Of a stretch of DNA of 64,000 nt, positions 17,387 through 27,580 are shown piece by piece. The notes beneath the pieces were generated by a model. It was given only the letters and a program-made list of their open reading frames with translations, was not told the DNA's origin and ran no database searches. Origin of the DNA: Nitrospira sp. Its GTDB lineage: Bacteria; Nitrospirota; Nitrospiria; Nitrospirales; Nitrospiraceae. Position 1 is the first letter of the stretch. Each line of letters opens with the position of its first letter. Where the stretch lies: positions 124,001 to 188,000 of the forward strand of contig JACOEL010000004.1 of NCBI GenBank assembly GCA_024998625.1. Reading direction: 5' to 3'. The position numbers and the translations under genes were made by a program.

Positions 17387-18728
17387 ATTGTTCGGCACAG
17401 ACGGTGTTCGCGGGGTGGCCAACCTCGAACCGATGACCAGTGAAATCGCCATGCAGCTGGGGCGCGCGGCCGCCCATATTTTCATGCGGCGCGCAGGCCG
17501 ACACCAGGTGGTCATCGGAAAGGACACACGGTTATCAGGGTACATGCTGGAATCCGCGTTGACCTCTGGCATCTGCTCGATGGGTGTCGATGTCCTCCTA
17601 GTCGGGCCCCTGCCCACCCCGGCGATTGCATTTCTCACGCGAAGTCTGCGGGCTGACGCCGGGGTCGTGATTTCCGCGTCGCACAATCCTTATCAGGACA
17701 ACGGCATCAAGTTTTTTTCGAACGAGGGGTTCAAGCTGCCTGATGAGCTGGAAGCGCGCATCGAACAATTGATCATTTCCGACGAGATCAAACATCTTCG
17801 CCCCACGGCGGACGCGATCGGAAAGGCCTACCGCATCGGTGACGCGGAAGGACGCTATATCGAGTTCGTCAAGCGCTCGCTCCCCAGGGATCTCGATTTC
17901 CAAGGCATCAAACTCGTCGTGGATTGCGCCAACGGCGCGGCGTATAAGGTCGCGCCGGCCGTACTCCGTGAGTTGGGCGCGGAGATTGAAGTGATCGCCA
18001 ACACCCCGGATGGGATGAACATCAATGACGGCTGCGGAGCCGTGCATCCGGAGCGCCTGCAGGATGCTGTGCGCCGGCATAGCGCCCATGTCGGTATTGC
18101 GCTGGACGGGGATGCCGATCGGGCCATTTTTGTCTGTGAGCAGGGGAAAATCGTCGACGGCGACCATGTCATGGCCGCGCTGGGACTCGATTTGCACGCG
18201 CAAGGCCAACTCGCCTGCCGGACCGTCGTGGGAACCGTCATGAGTAATTTCGGGCTGGAAATTGCCATGAAGAAGGCTGGAATCCAGCTCATGCGTACGC
18301 CCGTGGGCGACCGCTATCTCATGGAGCGAATGTTGGCCGACGGATACAACTTCGGAGGAGAACAATCCGGCCACTTCATTTTCCTGGACCACAACACCAC
18401 GGGCGATGGCTTGATCTCAGCGTTGCAGATTCTCTCGCTGATGAAACGCACCGGAAAGCCGCTGTCCGAATTGGCGAAGGCGATGACTGCCGTACCGCAA
18501 ATTCTGTTGAACGTGAAAGTGAAGCATAAGCCGGATCTCAACCAAATTCCGGATATTCAGCAGGCCATTAAATCCGCCGAAGTGACCCTGAACGGGAGCG
18601 GCCGTGTGCTGGTCCGGTATTCCGGCACCGAATCGCTGCTCCGCATTATGGTCGAAGGCGAACGTGATTCCACCATCCGTGAGGTCGCCGATCATCTTGC
18701 GGAGATCGTGCGCGCCCGCATCGGATAG
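17379..18728 (+). CDS. glmM: Phosphoglucosamine mutase
   Basis: 449 residues. It interconverts glucosamine-6-phosphate and glucosamine-1-phosphate for UDP-GlcNAc, the precursor of peptidoglycan and of the nonulosonic acids encoded later in this window. [12 protein letters not shown] opens the protein, the phosphoserine is S101 in [12 protein letters not shown], the magnesium loop is DGDADR (about 243-248), and GGEQSGHFI and [15 protein letters not shown] provide substrate contacts. It overlaps folP by 8 bases. Confidence 0.96.
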   Translation: MRKLFGTDGVRGVANLEPMTSEIAMQLGRAAAHIFMRRAGRHQVVIGKDTRLSGYMLESALTSGICSMGVDVLLVGPLPTPAIAFLTRSLRADAGVVISASHNPYQDNGIKFFSNEGFKLPDELEARIEQLIISDEIKHLRPTADAIGKAYRIGDAEGRYIEFVKRSLPRDLDFQGIKLVVDCANGAAYKVAPAVLRELGAEIEVIANTPDGMNINDGCGAVHPERLQDAVRRHSAHVGIALDGDADRAIFVCEQGKIVDGDHVMAALGLDLHAQGQLACRTVVGTVMSNFGLEIAMKKAGIQLMRTPVGDRYLMERMLADGYNFGGEQSGHFIFLDHNTTGDGLISALQILSLMKRTGKPLSELAKAMTAVPQILLNVKVKHKPDLNQIPDIQQAIKSAEVTLNGSGRVLVRYSGTESLLRIMVEGERDSTIREVADHLAEIVRARIG

Positions 18729-18754
18729 CATCAGGCCGATGCCGTAGGCGCCGG

Positions 18755-21286
18755 ATGTTACCGACTCTTACGATTCTCTTCGTGCTCGGCCTCGTGCTCG
18801 GTTCCTACGTCACGTATTTCCCACTCAGCATCGCGATGGTCCTGATTACCTGTACCGCGTGCTGCCTGTGGCTTGAGCGTCGGAACCACCTCACATCGCG
18901 ACAAGGCAGCGGGTTGCTGGCCTGTCTGTTCGGTGGATGTCTGTACTGGACCCTGTGTGCATCGTTCACTCCGCACGTGCTGGTACCTGATAGTTCCGGT
19001 GCACTTCCTGTTCGGTTGACCGGAACGATTGTTGAGGCCGTTCGCCATTCACCGGGCCGTCTCACGGCCATGGTGCAGGTGACGGGCAGCGACGCCCCAC
19101 TGTTGCCCACACCCTTTCAGTTGCGTCTGACCTGGCGAGACCCGGACCGAGATCTCCGCCGCGGGGCGCAGATTCGTACTCGCACCCATGTTCATGCGCC
19201 CGCGGGAACCCTGAATCCGCGAGGATTCGACTATGCGGCCTATCTGGATGCGCTGGGCGTCGATGCCGTCGGGTCGGTTTCAGGTGCTGGTTCCGTCGAG
19301 GTACTTGATCCAGGCTGGGAGTCGCCGCTTCATCTGCTCACTTCCCTCATCGAAGAGTGGCGCAGCCGGGTCAGAGCCGTCGCCGAGTCGCTTCCCCAAC
19401 CCAGTCGGGGCCTGTTTCTCAGTCTGACCATCGGTGAACAGGGGTTTCTTGCACCGGAAGTCCGTGAATGGTTCATGACGACCGGGACGGTGCACATTCT
19501 CTCGATCTCCGGCTCGCATCTCGGTCTCATCGCCTTGCTCTCGTTCGCATTGGTCAGGAAGGCGTGCCTGTTGCTGCCGTCTTTGTTTCTGCTGAGCCTC
19601 TCGCGGTGGCTCACGGCGACGAGACTGGCCGCTGTGCTGACACTGCTGCCGGTGCTGGCCTATACGGTGCTGGCCGGCGCGGAGACCGCCACGATTCGTA
19701 GTGCCATCATGATCGCCGTTGCGCTCTGGACCGTATGGCTCGGTTCACCGCACTATCTCCTTCACGCACTGGCTGCCGCCGCCGGTCTGACGCTGTTGGT
19801 TCATCCTGCGGCGCTGTTCGATATTTCTTTTCAACTGTCCTACATTTCGGTCTGGGCGCTGGCCCTGGCACTGGCGCGTGAGAAGCCTGTCGAGGAATTG
19901 CCGCTTCCGCGGGAATCCAACCCCGCACGGATGTGGTACTGGTTTCGCGAGTCGTTGCGACTGACGGCGTTAGTCACGCTTGCCACCGTGCCTCTGGTGG
20001 CCTGTTACTTCAATCAAGTGTCATGGATGGGTCTGTTCGCGAATCTTCTCATCGTGCCCTTCGTCGGGTTCATCTTTTTGCCGATCAGTTTGTTGTCGGC
20101 CGTCTGGGTGATTGCGACGGACAGCAACACGCTCCCTGGCGCTGGGCTCATCGATTCGTTGGGGCAAGGGCTGATTGCTTCGACCCATGTCCTGGCCGGT
20201 TTGCCGGGCACGGAATGGTTCGTGGCCGCACCGACGATTCCCATGATGCTCCTGTTCTATCTACTGGTTTGGGCGCTGTTGGCAGGGTGGCCGGCCCATG
20301 CTGCGCTGCTGCTCAGAAGATCCATGGCCTCGGGCCTTGCTTGTATCCTGCTCTGGTGGCTCTGGTCTCCACGTCCATTCGGCGGAGAGGAGATGGTGCG
20401 GGTGACCTTCCTCGACGTGGGGCAGGGTGATAGTGCGGTCATTGAATTGCCGGATGGGACGGTCACGCTGATCGATGGCGGGGCGACCTATGAGCGGTTT
20501 GACATGGGGCGGAGTGTAGTGGCGCCGTTTCTGTGGAATCGAGGGATTCGACGCATCGATCATGTCATCGGGACGCATCCGCAATTGGATCACGTCGGAG
20601 GGCTGGCCTGGATCCTGGCTCATTTTCAGGTCGAGAAATTCTGGACCAACGGGGCGGCGCGGCAGGAAGAATTCTGGCGCAGGATCGAGCGAGCGATGGT
20701 GCAGCGGAAGCTCGCAGCCACGGTGGCGACGGAAGGCCGATTGATTTCCGATGGACCTGCCTGTCGCATGGTGGTGCTCAACCCACGGCCAAGCCCGGTC
20801 TCGTCGAATTCCACAACAGGCGAGTCACTGAACAATCTGTCGGTCGTCACTGAATTGGTCTGTCGCGAGCAGCGCTTGCTGTTCACAGGAGATATCGAAC
20901 GGGAAGCCTTGACCCGTCTCACCCATTCCGGGAACTCCGCTCATATTGCCCTCTTGAAGGTTCCGCATCATGGGGCAAAGAGTTCGCTGGAACGGAAGTG
21001 GCTTGAAACAATCAGGCCGGCCGTCGCGGTCGTATCCGCCGGTCGGCGCAATCCCTATGGTCATCCGGCCGGGGAGGTCTTGGCGGCCTATCAGGCGGTG
21101 GAGACACAGATCTGGAGGACGGATCAGGATGGCGCCATCTGGGTCGATCTCGATCTCCGTCGACAGCAACTATCCGTACACAGCACCAGAGAATGGATAT
21201 TGCAGCCCGCGCTCCCCTCGGCGGACATGTGGTCCATCGAGCAGAACAATCTGCGCCGCTTATGGCGCCGCTGGAATTGGATGTAG
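18755..21286 (+). CDS. comEC: ComEC/Rec2-type DNA uptake channel
   Basis: 843 residues. It is a polytopic inner-membrane protein that passes single-stranded DNA into the cytoplasm during natural transformation. An N-terminal membrane pair and OB-like DUF4131 region (about 1-190) come first, then the competence domain with many helices (about 210-540, including HILSISGSHLGLIALL). A C-terminal metallo-beta-lactamase domain has VTFLDVGQGDSAVIELPDG and HPQLDHVGG near 607. All three parts of a full ComEC are present. A ComEA-like DNA-binding protein is encoded at 29396, consistent with a working uptake system. Confidence 0.93.
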   Translation: MLPTLTILFVLGLVLGSYVTYFPLSIAMVLITCTACCLWLERRNHLTSRQGSGLLACLFGGCLYWTLCASFTPHVLVPDSSGALPVRLTGTIVEAVRHSPGRLTAMVQVTGSDAPLLPTPFQLRLTWRDPDRDLRRGAQIRTRTHVHAPAGTLNPRGFDYAAYLDALGVDAVGSVSGAGSVEVLDPGWESPLHLLTSLIEEWRSRVRAVAESLPQPSRGLFLSLTIGEQGFLAPEVREWFMTTGTVHILSISGSHLGLIALLSFALVRKACLLLPSLFLLSLSRWLTATRLAAVLTLLPVLAYTVLAGAETATIRSAIMIAVALWTVWLGSPHYLLHALAAAAGLTLLVHPAALFDISFQLSYISVWALALALAREKPVEELPLPRESNPARMWYWFRESLRLTALVTLATVPLVACYFNQVSWMGLFANLLIVPFVGFIFLPISLLSAVWVIATDSNTLPGAGLIDSLGQGLIASTHVLAGLPGTEWFVAAPTIPMMLLFYLLVWALLAGWPAHAALLLRRSMASGLACILLWWLWSPRPFGGEEMVRVTFLDVGQGDSAVIELPDGTVTLIDGGATYERFDMGRSVVAPFLWNRGIRRIDHVIGTHPQLDHVGGLAWILAHFQVEKFWTNGAARQEEFWRRIERAMVQRKLAATVATEGRLISDGPACRMVVLNPRPSPVSSNSTTGESLNNLSVVTELVCREQRLLFTGDIEREALTRLTHSGNSAHIALLKVPHHGAKSSLERKWLETIRPAVAVVSAGRRNPYGHPAGEVLAAYQAVETQIWRTDQDGAIWVDLDLRRQQLSVHSTREWILQPALPSADMWSIEQNNLRRLWRRWNWM

Positions 21287-21656
21287 CCCAGGCCTGCTCA
21301 ACGATCTCCCTCCTATGCAGATGTAGCCGTCTCGGATGGCAGCCTGCTGTCAATTTTGTCGACAGGCAGGAAACGTATCCCGCGTAAGTCGTCAATATTG
21401 CGTAGGAGCCGCGGAGCACCGGCAGGGCATAGCACATGCAGACATGTGGCACTTGTCCAGGCATGCGGTCTACCACAGGCCACAGCAGGTCGCACGGCAT
21501 CCGTCTCATCAGCCAGATACCGGAGCAGTGAAGACTCGACTCGATGGACTCAGACAGTCAGGCTACATAGCCGACAGTATGGTCTGTGCAGTCCTCGACC
21601 GGCGGTACATCAGGCTGGGGGATTATCCGGATGATTGCGGGAGAACAAGCAGCGAG
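21287..21656. other. 370-base intergenic stretch without a convincing gene
   Basis: Open frames extend through it on both strands, including one continuous with the glycosyltransferase, but their translations are cysteine-, histidine- and arginine-rich and lack family motifs. The only structure I see is an imperfect hairpin at 21343-21370 (CCTGCTGTC against GACAGGCAGG, with one bulge). Confidence 0.5.
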
Positions 21657-22841
21657 ATGATGACGAAGCGTCTCTTGTTTCTGGCTCCTGCGCCGCCCTC
21701 CGACCGACAGGTTGGGGGAGCCTTGCGCATGTTGCACCTGGTGCGGTTCCTGGGGAGTCGCTTTCAGGTAGATCTGATCGCTCCGGCGCTCGACGGCGCG
21801 GAGGATGCGCAACGACTGTTGAAGGATGTCTGCGCGGAGATGATGTTTGTTCCGCCGCAAGGGCCCGGTTTCCTCGATCGAATCGGCCAGGTGAGTCCCT
21901 ATGTCAAAGATCGAGCATTGGCTGCCGTCGTCCATGAACGCCTGGCGAGCGGCCAATACGGGGCCGTGCAGTTAGAAAAGCCCGCGATGATTCCCTATCT
22001 CCCGTCCCAGGTGTCGGTGCCGGTGGTGCTGGATGTCTGGTCCTATAGCTCGACGAGTCCGTTGCGGATACTCAGGGGCCGAGGCGGAGCCACCGGTCGG
22101 TCGAGCCAACTGGTTCGGCTCATCAAGGCGGGGATCTTCGACCGACTTTGTTGGCCCATGACACATTGTGTGACGGTCGTATCGGAAGAGGATCGAATCC
22201 GTTGCGAACGTGCCCACCCAGGCCAACGGGTGCTGGTGGTTCCCAACGGCGTCGATTGCCGGACGATCCTTCCCAAGCCCGATCATGCCGCCACGTCGCC
22301 CCTGTTGCTGTTCACAGGTGATATGGGGGCGGAACCGAATGTCGAATCCGCGCTCTTCCTGGCCACGGAAGTGTTTCCTGCGATTCGACGGGATTTTCCC
22401 AAGGCAGAATTGCGATTGGTCGGGAAGAACCCGGACCCCCGCGTGCGCCGCTTGGCTGGCGCCGGCATCGAAGTGACCGGCGCGGTTCCCGACATGCAAC
22501 TCCATCTGCGAGCCGCGACCATGTATGTCGCGCCCCATTTTACCGGCGTCGGGCCCCGGACAAAAATATTGGAGGCCATGGCGGCAGGTCTCCCGATCAT
22601 CACCACGTCGGTCGGGATCGAAGGGATGAAGGTACAACCGGGGAGGGATGTGTTGGTGGCTGACCAGCCCGCCGACATGATTGAGTCGATCCACACCTTG
22701 CTGATGAGCCAGCCCGATCGCGAGCGGTTCGGCCATGCGGCGCGCCATCTGGCGGAGATCTGGTATGACTGGAGCCGCTGTCTCTGGCCCCTGGAACCGC
22801 TGTATCAGAATCTTTTGATTCCGAAGGCCATGGCCTGTTGA
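21657..22841 (+). CDS. Group 1 glycosyltransferase (GT4-type)
   Basis: About 394 residues from the ATG at 21657 (MMTKRLLFLAPAPPS). A cytoplasmic sugar transferase with a GT-B fold is indicated: an N-terminal glycine-rich start GGALRMLHLVRFL, a middle VVSEEDRIRCERAHPGQRVLVVPNGVD, and a C-terminal nucleotide-sugar half with LLFTGDMGAEPNVESALFL, a VAPHFTGVGPRTKILEAMAAGLPIITT stretch, where E is the catalytic-site glutamate of the EX7E type, and GIEGM. The family also includes PEP-CTERM/exosortase-associated transferases (TIGR03087). It is followed by a sugar aminotransferase gene, so it may make a small surface glycan. The start is uncertain because the open frame extends further upstream. Confidence 0.85.
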   Translation: MMTKRLLFLAPAPPSDRQVGGALRMLHLVRFLGSRFQVDLIAPALDGAEDAQRLLKDVCAEMMFVPPQGPGFLDRIGQVSPYVKDRALAAVVHERLASGQYGAVQLEKPAMIPYLPSQVSVPVVLDVWSYSSTSPLRILRGRGGATGRSSQLVRLIKAGIFDRLCWPMTHCVTVVSEEDRIRCERAHPGQRVLVVPNGVDCRTILPKPDHAATSPLLLFTGDMGAEPNVESALFLATEVFPAIRRDFPKAELRLVGKNPDPRVRRLAGAGIEVTGAVPDMQLHLRAATMYVAPHFTGVGPRTKILEAMAAGLPIITTSVGIEGMKVQPGRDVLVADQPADMIESIHTLLMSQPDRERFGHAARHLAEIWYDWSRCLWPLEPLYQNLLIPKAMAC

Positions 22842-23030
22842 GCGCTGCCACCGGCTGGCTGCGCATCGCGTCCGGTGACCTCTCAACGGTCTCACTCCAA
22901 CCACAGTTGGGCCCGGTACTATAGGCATCTGTTGTGTTGTGCCGGGCCACCACGTAATATTTCCCGCCGGCACGATTGCAGGCCCTGATTGCTCCCTGCT
23001 CACCCGGCATGACAAGCGGTTCCTGACGCC

Positions 23031-24098
23031 ATGACGATGATTCCGCATTCAAAACCGTCCCTGGGACAAGACGACATTCGTGCGGCGACTGAGGTGCTCC
23101 GATCCGGCCGGATCGCCGGGGGACCGGTCGTCGGGCAATTCGAGCGCGGCATGGCCGCCTACATCGGCGTGCAGGGCGGGGTGGCGGTCAGCTCAGGCAC
23201 GGTGGCCCTGGAGTTGGCGTTGCGTGCCATGGGAGTCGGACATGGCGACAATGTCATCCTGCCCAGTTATATCTGTTCGGCGCCCTGGCTGGCGGTCCAG
23301 CGAGTCGGCGCACAAGCCAGGATCGTCGATATCGATCCGGTGACCTACAATCTGGATCCACACAAAGTCCGCAAGGCCCGCACGTCACGCACTCGGGCGG
23401 TGATCGTGCCGCACCTGTTCGGGTTACCGGCCGATCTGACGGTGTTGCAATCCCTCGGGATTCCGCTGATCGAAGATTGTGCGCAGACCCTCGGTGCCAC
23501 AGAGCAGGGCCGCGCAGTGGGCAGTGTCGGCCTGCTCACGGTCTGTTCGTTCTATGCCACGAAACTGCTCTGCACCGGCGAGGGCGGCATGGTGCTGTCG
23601 AACGATGAGGCGCTCCTGGAACGGGTTCGGGCCCTTCGGGAGTACGATCAAGCGCCGTCACTCAATGCGGCGGCGTTCAACTGCAAGATGACGGATCTGC
23701 AAGCCGCGATCGGCGTCACGCAGCTCAACCAGCTGGGAGAATTTCTCGAGAAGCGGGCGGTGTTGGCCGCGGTCTATCGCGACAGCCTGCCTACCGAACT
23801 CTTCACTCCGCCCTCGGTTCCGGCAGGACGAACCCATGCCTATTATCGATTCGTCGTGCGGCTGCAGAAAGGATTGCAGTCGTCCGATGAATTCACGGAC
23901 TATCTCTCGCGCATGGCGCATCGAGGTCTGCAGTGCCGCAAGCCCGTCTTCCGGCCCTTGCATCGGTATCTCGAATTGGCTGATTTCCCTGCCAGTGACG
24001 ACGCCGACGCAGTTTCGATTTCGCTGCCCCTCTATCCGTTGTTGACCGAGGAAGAGGTGAAGCTGGTAGCGCAGATCCTGCAGGAAGAGCTCCGGTAA
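23031..24098 (+). CDS. DegT/DnrJ/EryC1/StrS-family aminotransferase
   Basis: 355 residues. These PLP enzymes transaminate keto-sugars bound to nucleotides. SSGTVALELALRAMGVGHGD (about 54-73), LIEDCAQTLGA and the Schiff-base lysine K178 in CSFYATKLLCTGEGG are diagnostic, and the C-terminal half contains YYRFVVRL. No dehydratase or other sugar-nucleotide enzyme lies next to it, so the substrate cannot be read from the context. The upstream glycosyltransferase is 189 bases away on the same strand. Confidence 0.88.
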   Translation: MTMIPHSKPSLGQDDIRAATEVLRSGRIAGGPVVGQFERGMAAYIGVQGGVAVSSGTVALELALRAMGVGHGDNVILPSYICSAPWLAVQRVGAQARIVDIDPVTYNLDPHKVRKARTSRTRAVIVPHLFGLPADLTVLQSLGIPLIEDCAQTLGATEQGRAVGSVGLLTVCSFYATKLLCTGEGGMVLSNDEALLERVRALREYDQAPSLNAAAFNCKMTDLQAAIGVTQLNQLGEFLEKRAVLAAVYRDSLPTELFTPPSVPAGRTHAYYRFVVRLQKGLQSSDEFTDYLSRMAHRGLQCRKPVFRPLHRYLELADFPASDDADAVSISLPLYPLLTEEEVKLVAQILQEELR

Positions 24099-24222
24099 CG
24101 CCGCCTTCGTATTGATCGCTCTCTCGATCGAGACCCGCGTGGTTCCGTACCGCGTATGGGTGGGCACCACGCCATCATACCCTTGACCCGCGCTCTGCTG
24201 ATCGTCATGATGGCACGATTTT

Positions 24223-24247
24223 TCGGCCGTCCTGAGATGACGGCCGA
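24223..24247 (+). promoter_or_regulatory. Hairpin in the mtnA leader
   Basis: A 9-base-pair perfect stem (TCGGCCGTC/GACGGCCGA) with a 7-base loop ends 20 bases before the mtnA ribosome site. It could be an attenuator or a terminator for the upstream gene, though no T tract follows. Confidence 0.45.
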
Positions 24248-24280
24248 TTCCTTCCCCTTACGCAACCGGAGGACATGCCT

Positions 24281-25312
24281 ATGGTGCCCACCGTTGAGTG
24301 GAAAGACGGAGCGGTTCGTCTGCTGGATCAAAGTCGTCTCCCGATGCGCGTCGAATTCATCGACTGTCGGGACTATCGCGCGGTAGCGCAGGCAATCCGG
24401 GACTTGAAAGTCCGTGGCGCGCCGGCGATCGGTGTCACAGCAGCGATGGGGGTGGCGCTGGGCGCGCAGGCAGTGACCGCCACCGAGTACCACGACTTTA
24501 CCGCGCAGGTGGGGGAGATCTGCGACCATCTGGCGGCCTCGCGCCCGACCGCCGTCAATCTGTTTTGGGCCATTGCCAGAATGAAACAGAAACTGACGGC
24601 GCTGAAGGAGCAACCTGTGGCGAACATTCAAGAGGAACTCGTCAGAGAATCGCAGACGATCCTGGATGAAGATATAGCCCTCTGCAAGGCCATGGGGCAG
24701 CATGGGGCCGCGTTGATCCAGAGTGGTCAGACGATCCTGACGCACTGCAACGCCGGTGCACTTGCGACCGCCGGGTACGGAACGGCTCTGGGTGTCATTC
24801 GGGCGGCGTGGGAGCAGGGGAAGAAGCTCCATGTCATCGCCGACGAAACCAGGCCGGTATTACAGGGTGCGAGGCTCACGGCTTGGGAACTGATGCAGGA
24901 TCGGATTCCGGTCACGCTCATCACGGACAACATGGCGGGTGCACTCATGCGCCAGGGGAAGATTCATCTCTGTGTCGTGGGCGCCGATCGAATTGCCGCC
25001 AACGGTGACGTGGCCAATAAGATCGGCACATACTCAGTGGCTGTCCTCGCGCGCGCGCATAATATTCCCTTCTACGTGGCGGCGCCCTATTCCACCATCG
25101 ACCTCACGACGCAATCGGGCGCCGAGATTCCCATCGAAGCGCGCAATCCGCTTGAAGTCACTACCATTCACGGCAGTCATCCCATCGCTCCGTCCGGCGT
25201 GGCGGTGTACAACCCCGCCTTCGACGTCACCCCGGCCGAGTTGATTACCGGTATCATCACTGAGCGGGGCGTGTTCAAGCCGGGAGAACTGGCGGCGCAT
25301 TTTCAGTCGTAA
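24281..25312 (+). CDS. mtnA: S-methyl-5-thioribose-1-phosphate isomerase
   Basis: 343 residues. It isomerises methylthioribose-1-phosphate to the ribulose form in methionine salvage. [19 protein letters not shown] (about 43-61), catalytic Cys156 in [19 protein letters not shown], the Asp236 region [19 protein letters not shown] and VAAPYSTID are family-defining. I chose the ATG at 24281 because GGAGG is 8 bases ahead of it. An in-frame ATG at 24275 is only 2 bases from that site. No other salvage gene is adjacent. Confidence 0.93.
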   Translation: MVPTVEWKDGAVRLLDQSRLPMRVEFIDCRDYRAVAQAIRDLKVRGAPAIGVTAAMGVALGAQAVTATEYHDFTAQVGEICDHLAASRPTAVNLFWAIARMKQKLTALKEQPVANIQEELVRESQTILDEDIALCKAMGQHGAALIQSGQTILTHCNAGALATAGYGTALGVIRAAWEQGKKLHVIADETRPVLQGARLTAWELMQDRIPVTLITDNMAGALMRQGKIHLCVVGADRIAANGDVANKIGTYSVAVLARAHNIPFYVAAPYSTIDLTTQSGAEIPIEARNPLEVTTIHGSHPIAPSGVAVYNPAFDVTPAELITGIITERGVFKPGELAAHFQS

Positions 25313-25402
25313 GAGGCGGGCTACGCCTGGCTTTTATGTCACTAAATGCGAGCGGATGGTCGGATCTCCGAATGGTTGTCCGGCATTTCTGCGAGTCCTT
25401 CC

Positions 25403-25432
25403 TTGCCAGCCCTTCCGCCGCTTCTTTATAAT
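25403..25432 (+). promoter_or_regulatory. Sigma70 promoter of ndk
   Basis: TTGCCA (25403-25408), 18-base spacer, perfect TATAAT (25427-25432), 66 bases ahead of the ndk start. Confidence 0.65.
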
Positions 25433-25498
25433 GCCGCGAGACCGTATCCTGAGCCTCAATCTCTATCGACTTTTCTAGCTGAAGGAGCCTGACGATCC

Positions 25499-25918
25499 AT
25501 GAGTGAACGAACGCTTGCCATTGTGAAACCGGATGCCGTGAAAAAGAATGCGATCGGCGACATTATCAATCGCTATGAGAAAGCCGGATTGCGACCTGTG
25601 GCGATGCGGCTGATGCATATGTCGAAAGCCACGGCCCAGGGCTTTTATGCCGTGCACAAGGCGCGTCCGTTCTTCGACAGCCTCTGTACGTTCATGTCAT
25701 CCGGCCCCTGTGTGGTGCTGGTGCTGCAAGGCGACAATGCCATCAAGAAGAATCGCGAGCTGATGGGAGCAACAGATCCGGCCAAGGCCGAGCAGGGGAC
25801 GATCCGTGCGGCCCATGGGGCCAATATCGAATTCAACGCGGTGCACGGCTCAGATGCGCCGGAGACGGCCAGGTTCGAAATCGGGTATTTCTTTGCCGAA
25901 ATGGAGTTGGTCGGGTAG
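25499..25918 (+). CDS. ndk: Nucleoside diphosphate kinase
   Basis: 139 residues. It balances NTP pools by ping-pong phosphate transfer through a phosphohistidine, here H116 in [13 protein letters not shown]. The start [20 protein letters not shown], the [15 protein letters not shown] block and the ending EIGYFF are typical, and the length is standard. A ribosome site GAAGGAG precedes the ATG. It has its own good promoter and is probably co-transcribed with the lipoprotein gene 7 bases later. Confidence 0.97.
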   Translation: MSERTLAIVKPDAVKKNAIGDIINRYEKAGLRPVAMRLMHMSKATAQGFYAVHKARPFFDSLCTFMSSGPCVVLVLQGDNAIKKNRELMGATDPAKAEQGTIRAAHGANIEFNAVHGSDAPETARFEIGYFFAEMELVG

Positions 25919-25925
25919 GCGCACC

Positions 25926-27485
25926 TTGAGCGCAACCAATGCTTATGTGATCCCGGCTCGACGGTCCTTGCCGGGCCGTCGAGCCGGCCCACTACTTTTT
26001 TTTCTGCTCCCGCTCATGGTCTTCGTGGCTGGTTGTGCCGGGTCGCCGCCGGCCTCGATGCCTGCTGTCGTTCCGCCGACGGAAACCCCGGCAGGCGCGG
26101 CGGAGACCAGCCTCTGGTACCAAGCCTCCACCGCGTTCTCCGATGGCCGGTATTCCGCCGCCATTCATCTCTACGAACGCTATCTCACGACCTATCCGAA
26201 ATCCCGTCGCGCACTGGAGGCCCATTGGGACCTGGGGCAGGCCTATGAACAAATGGGTGAAGTCACGGCGGCGATCAAAGAGTACCGGACGTTGGCCGGA
26301 CCGGAGGGTGTGCCCCTCTCCGCGCAAAACTCCTACGCCGAACGAGCTCAGCATCGAATCGATGCCCTGCGCAACCAGCCGGCTTCGTCGGCCGGCGCGA
26401 GATCGGGTCATACCGCGCTGTATGTCTCTTTCAGCAATCTGCCGCCGATGTCCCAGGTCGAGGCCTGGATCAGGCAACTGAGCGCGCAGGGCATCAGTGC
26501 CATTCTCCTGGATGCCAGTCTGGAGTCATCCTTTACGAGGCCGCTGATTCCCACTAGCCCTCCCACGAGCAGCCCGCTGCCGAATTTGCCAGGCGGGGCG
26601 TTGTTCGCCACGTCGCGTGGGCCTGTGCTCACGGACTGGTACGGGGTCATGGTGCCGCAGGCCCATGAATTGGGGATTTCCGTCTATGCTGTGCTCGATC
26701 TGTATCATGCGCCGCTGTCTGATCATCGCCCGGAATCCAAGATGCTGCTCTACGATCCGACGAGACGCAAGGTGCATCCCTGGACGCAGTTCGATCTCCT
26801 GGCTCCGGCCGTCCAGCAACAAATGGCGCAGCTGCTGGCGGATCTGTTGAAGACCGGTGTCGATGGCCTGGTGTTCCGCAGCCGCGCCGAGAATAGTTTC
26901 GCCTATGAAGTGAGCGACGGCGTGTTGCGCCAGTTCGAAACGCAGGTGCATCAGCCTTCCTCCGAGGTGGCCCAGGCCCTTCGCGATCGCATGGCACTCC
27001 GACCGAACGAGCCCGCTCCGGCTTCCGACAGGACCCTTTGGCGGTGGGTCGGGTGGAAGGCCCGCCAGGAACTCGATACGCTGGCCCGCTTCAAGAAATA
27101 TCTACAGCAAGCAGTCCCGCGTTTGCGGATGGTGATCGAAATTCATCCGGAGGCCTTGTCGAATCCGACGTCCGCCCTGGTGAACTACGGCGAAGATGCG
27201 GCGGAGGCGCGTCGCCGAGGATTCGATCTCTTACTGGGCGGCCCGTCTCGCGAGGCTTCGGACGTGCGCTCGTTTGGCGGTTCATATAAGGGATGGAGTC
27301 GTGATGTCATTCAATCGGAGAAGGGCGAGCCACAAGCCCTTCCGCAGGGCTGGGTGTTGCTCCGCACGCCGGCGGAGCACGGAGGTGGCATGTTCACAGG
27401 GCTCGCGCAGCAGGCGGATGAACTCCGCACGCCCGACATTCGTCACCTTGTGTTCGTTCCGGATGCGCCCGTGGTGATTCCTTGA
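25926..27485 (+). CDS. Lipoprotein with TPR-like N terminus and PgaB/GHL13-like domain
   Basis: About 519 residues from a TTG at 25926. A GTG at 25944 is an alternative. A positively charged start and a hydrophobic helix end in the lipobox VAGC, so the protein is a probable lipoprotein. A TPR-like segment (about 65-145: TAFSDGRYSAAIHLYERYL, AHWDLGQAYEQMGEVTAAIKEY) follows. The rest resembles the C-terminal glycoside-hydrolase-like domain of PgaB: QLSAQGISAILLDAS, a turn to AHELGISVYAVLDLYH, YDPTRRKVHPWTQFDLL and TGVDGLVFRSR. PgaB deacetylates and cleaves poly-N-acetylglucosamine; no deacetylase domain is seen here. The PgaB relation is from pattern only. Confidence 0.65.
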   Translation: MSATNAYVIPARRSLPGRRAGPLLFFLLPLMVFVAGCAGSPPASMPAVVPPTETPAGAAETSLWYQASTAFSDGRYSAAIHLYERYLTTYPKSRRALEAHWDLGQAYEQMGEVTAAIKEYRTLAGPEGVPLSAQNSYAERAQHRIDALRNQPASSAGARSGHTALYVSFSNLPPMSQVEAWIRQLSAQGISAILLDASLESSFTRPLIPTSPPTSSPLPNLPGGALFATSRGPVLTDWYGVMVPQAHELGISVYAVLDLYHAPLSDHRPESKMLLYDPTRRKVHPWTQFDLLAPAVQQQMAQLLADLLKTGVDGLVFRSRAENSFAYEVSDGVLRQFETQVHQPSSEVAQALRDRMALRPNEPAPASDRTLWRWVGWKARQELDTLARFKKYLQQAVPRLRMVIEIHPEALSNPTSALVNYGEDAAEARRRGFDLLLGGPSREASDVRSFGGSYKGWSRDVIQSEKGEPQALPQGWVLLRTPAEHGGGMFTGLAQQADELRTPDIRHLVFVPDAPVVIP

Positions 27486-27510
27486 CAAAGTTTTTCGCAG
27501 CTTTTACGAT
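27482..27510 (+). promoter_or_regulatory. Sigma70 promoter of gcvH-lpd
   Basis: Perfect TTGACA (27482-27487), 17-base spacer, TACGAT (27505-27510). The -35 box overlaps the stop codon of the upstream lipoprotein gene. Confidence 0.72.
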
Positions 27511-27546
27511 CGCGCAGCCCGTTTCCTGTGCGCTTTTATTCACGTA

Positions 27547-27565
27547 GGCCGCTCGTGCAGCGGCC
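27547..27565 (+). promoter_or_regulatory. Hairpin in the gcvH leader
   Basis: A 7-base-pair perfect stem GGCCGCT/AGCGGCC with loop CGTGC ends just before the GAGGAG ribosome site. It might affect translation start. Confidence 0.4.
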
Positions 27566-27580
27566 GTCACGAGGAGAGTC

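Noticed and set aside
21336-21656. A longer glycosyltransferase starting near 21336.
   Set aside because: The added residues are Cys/His/Arg-rich and match nothing in the family. Homologues begin at the KRLLFLAP segment.
22842-23030. A minus-strand gene across the glycosyltransferase-aminotransferase gap.
   Set aside because: The reading frames are antisense to clear genes, with arginine/proline-rich content and no conserved features.
25313-27580. A glycine riboswitch upstream of gcvH, or a SAM-type riboswitch near mtnA.
   Set aside because: The gcvH leader is short (about 70 bases), with only a 7-base-pair hairpin. The mtnA leader has one 9-base-pair hairpin and no conserved junction sequence of the SAM classes.
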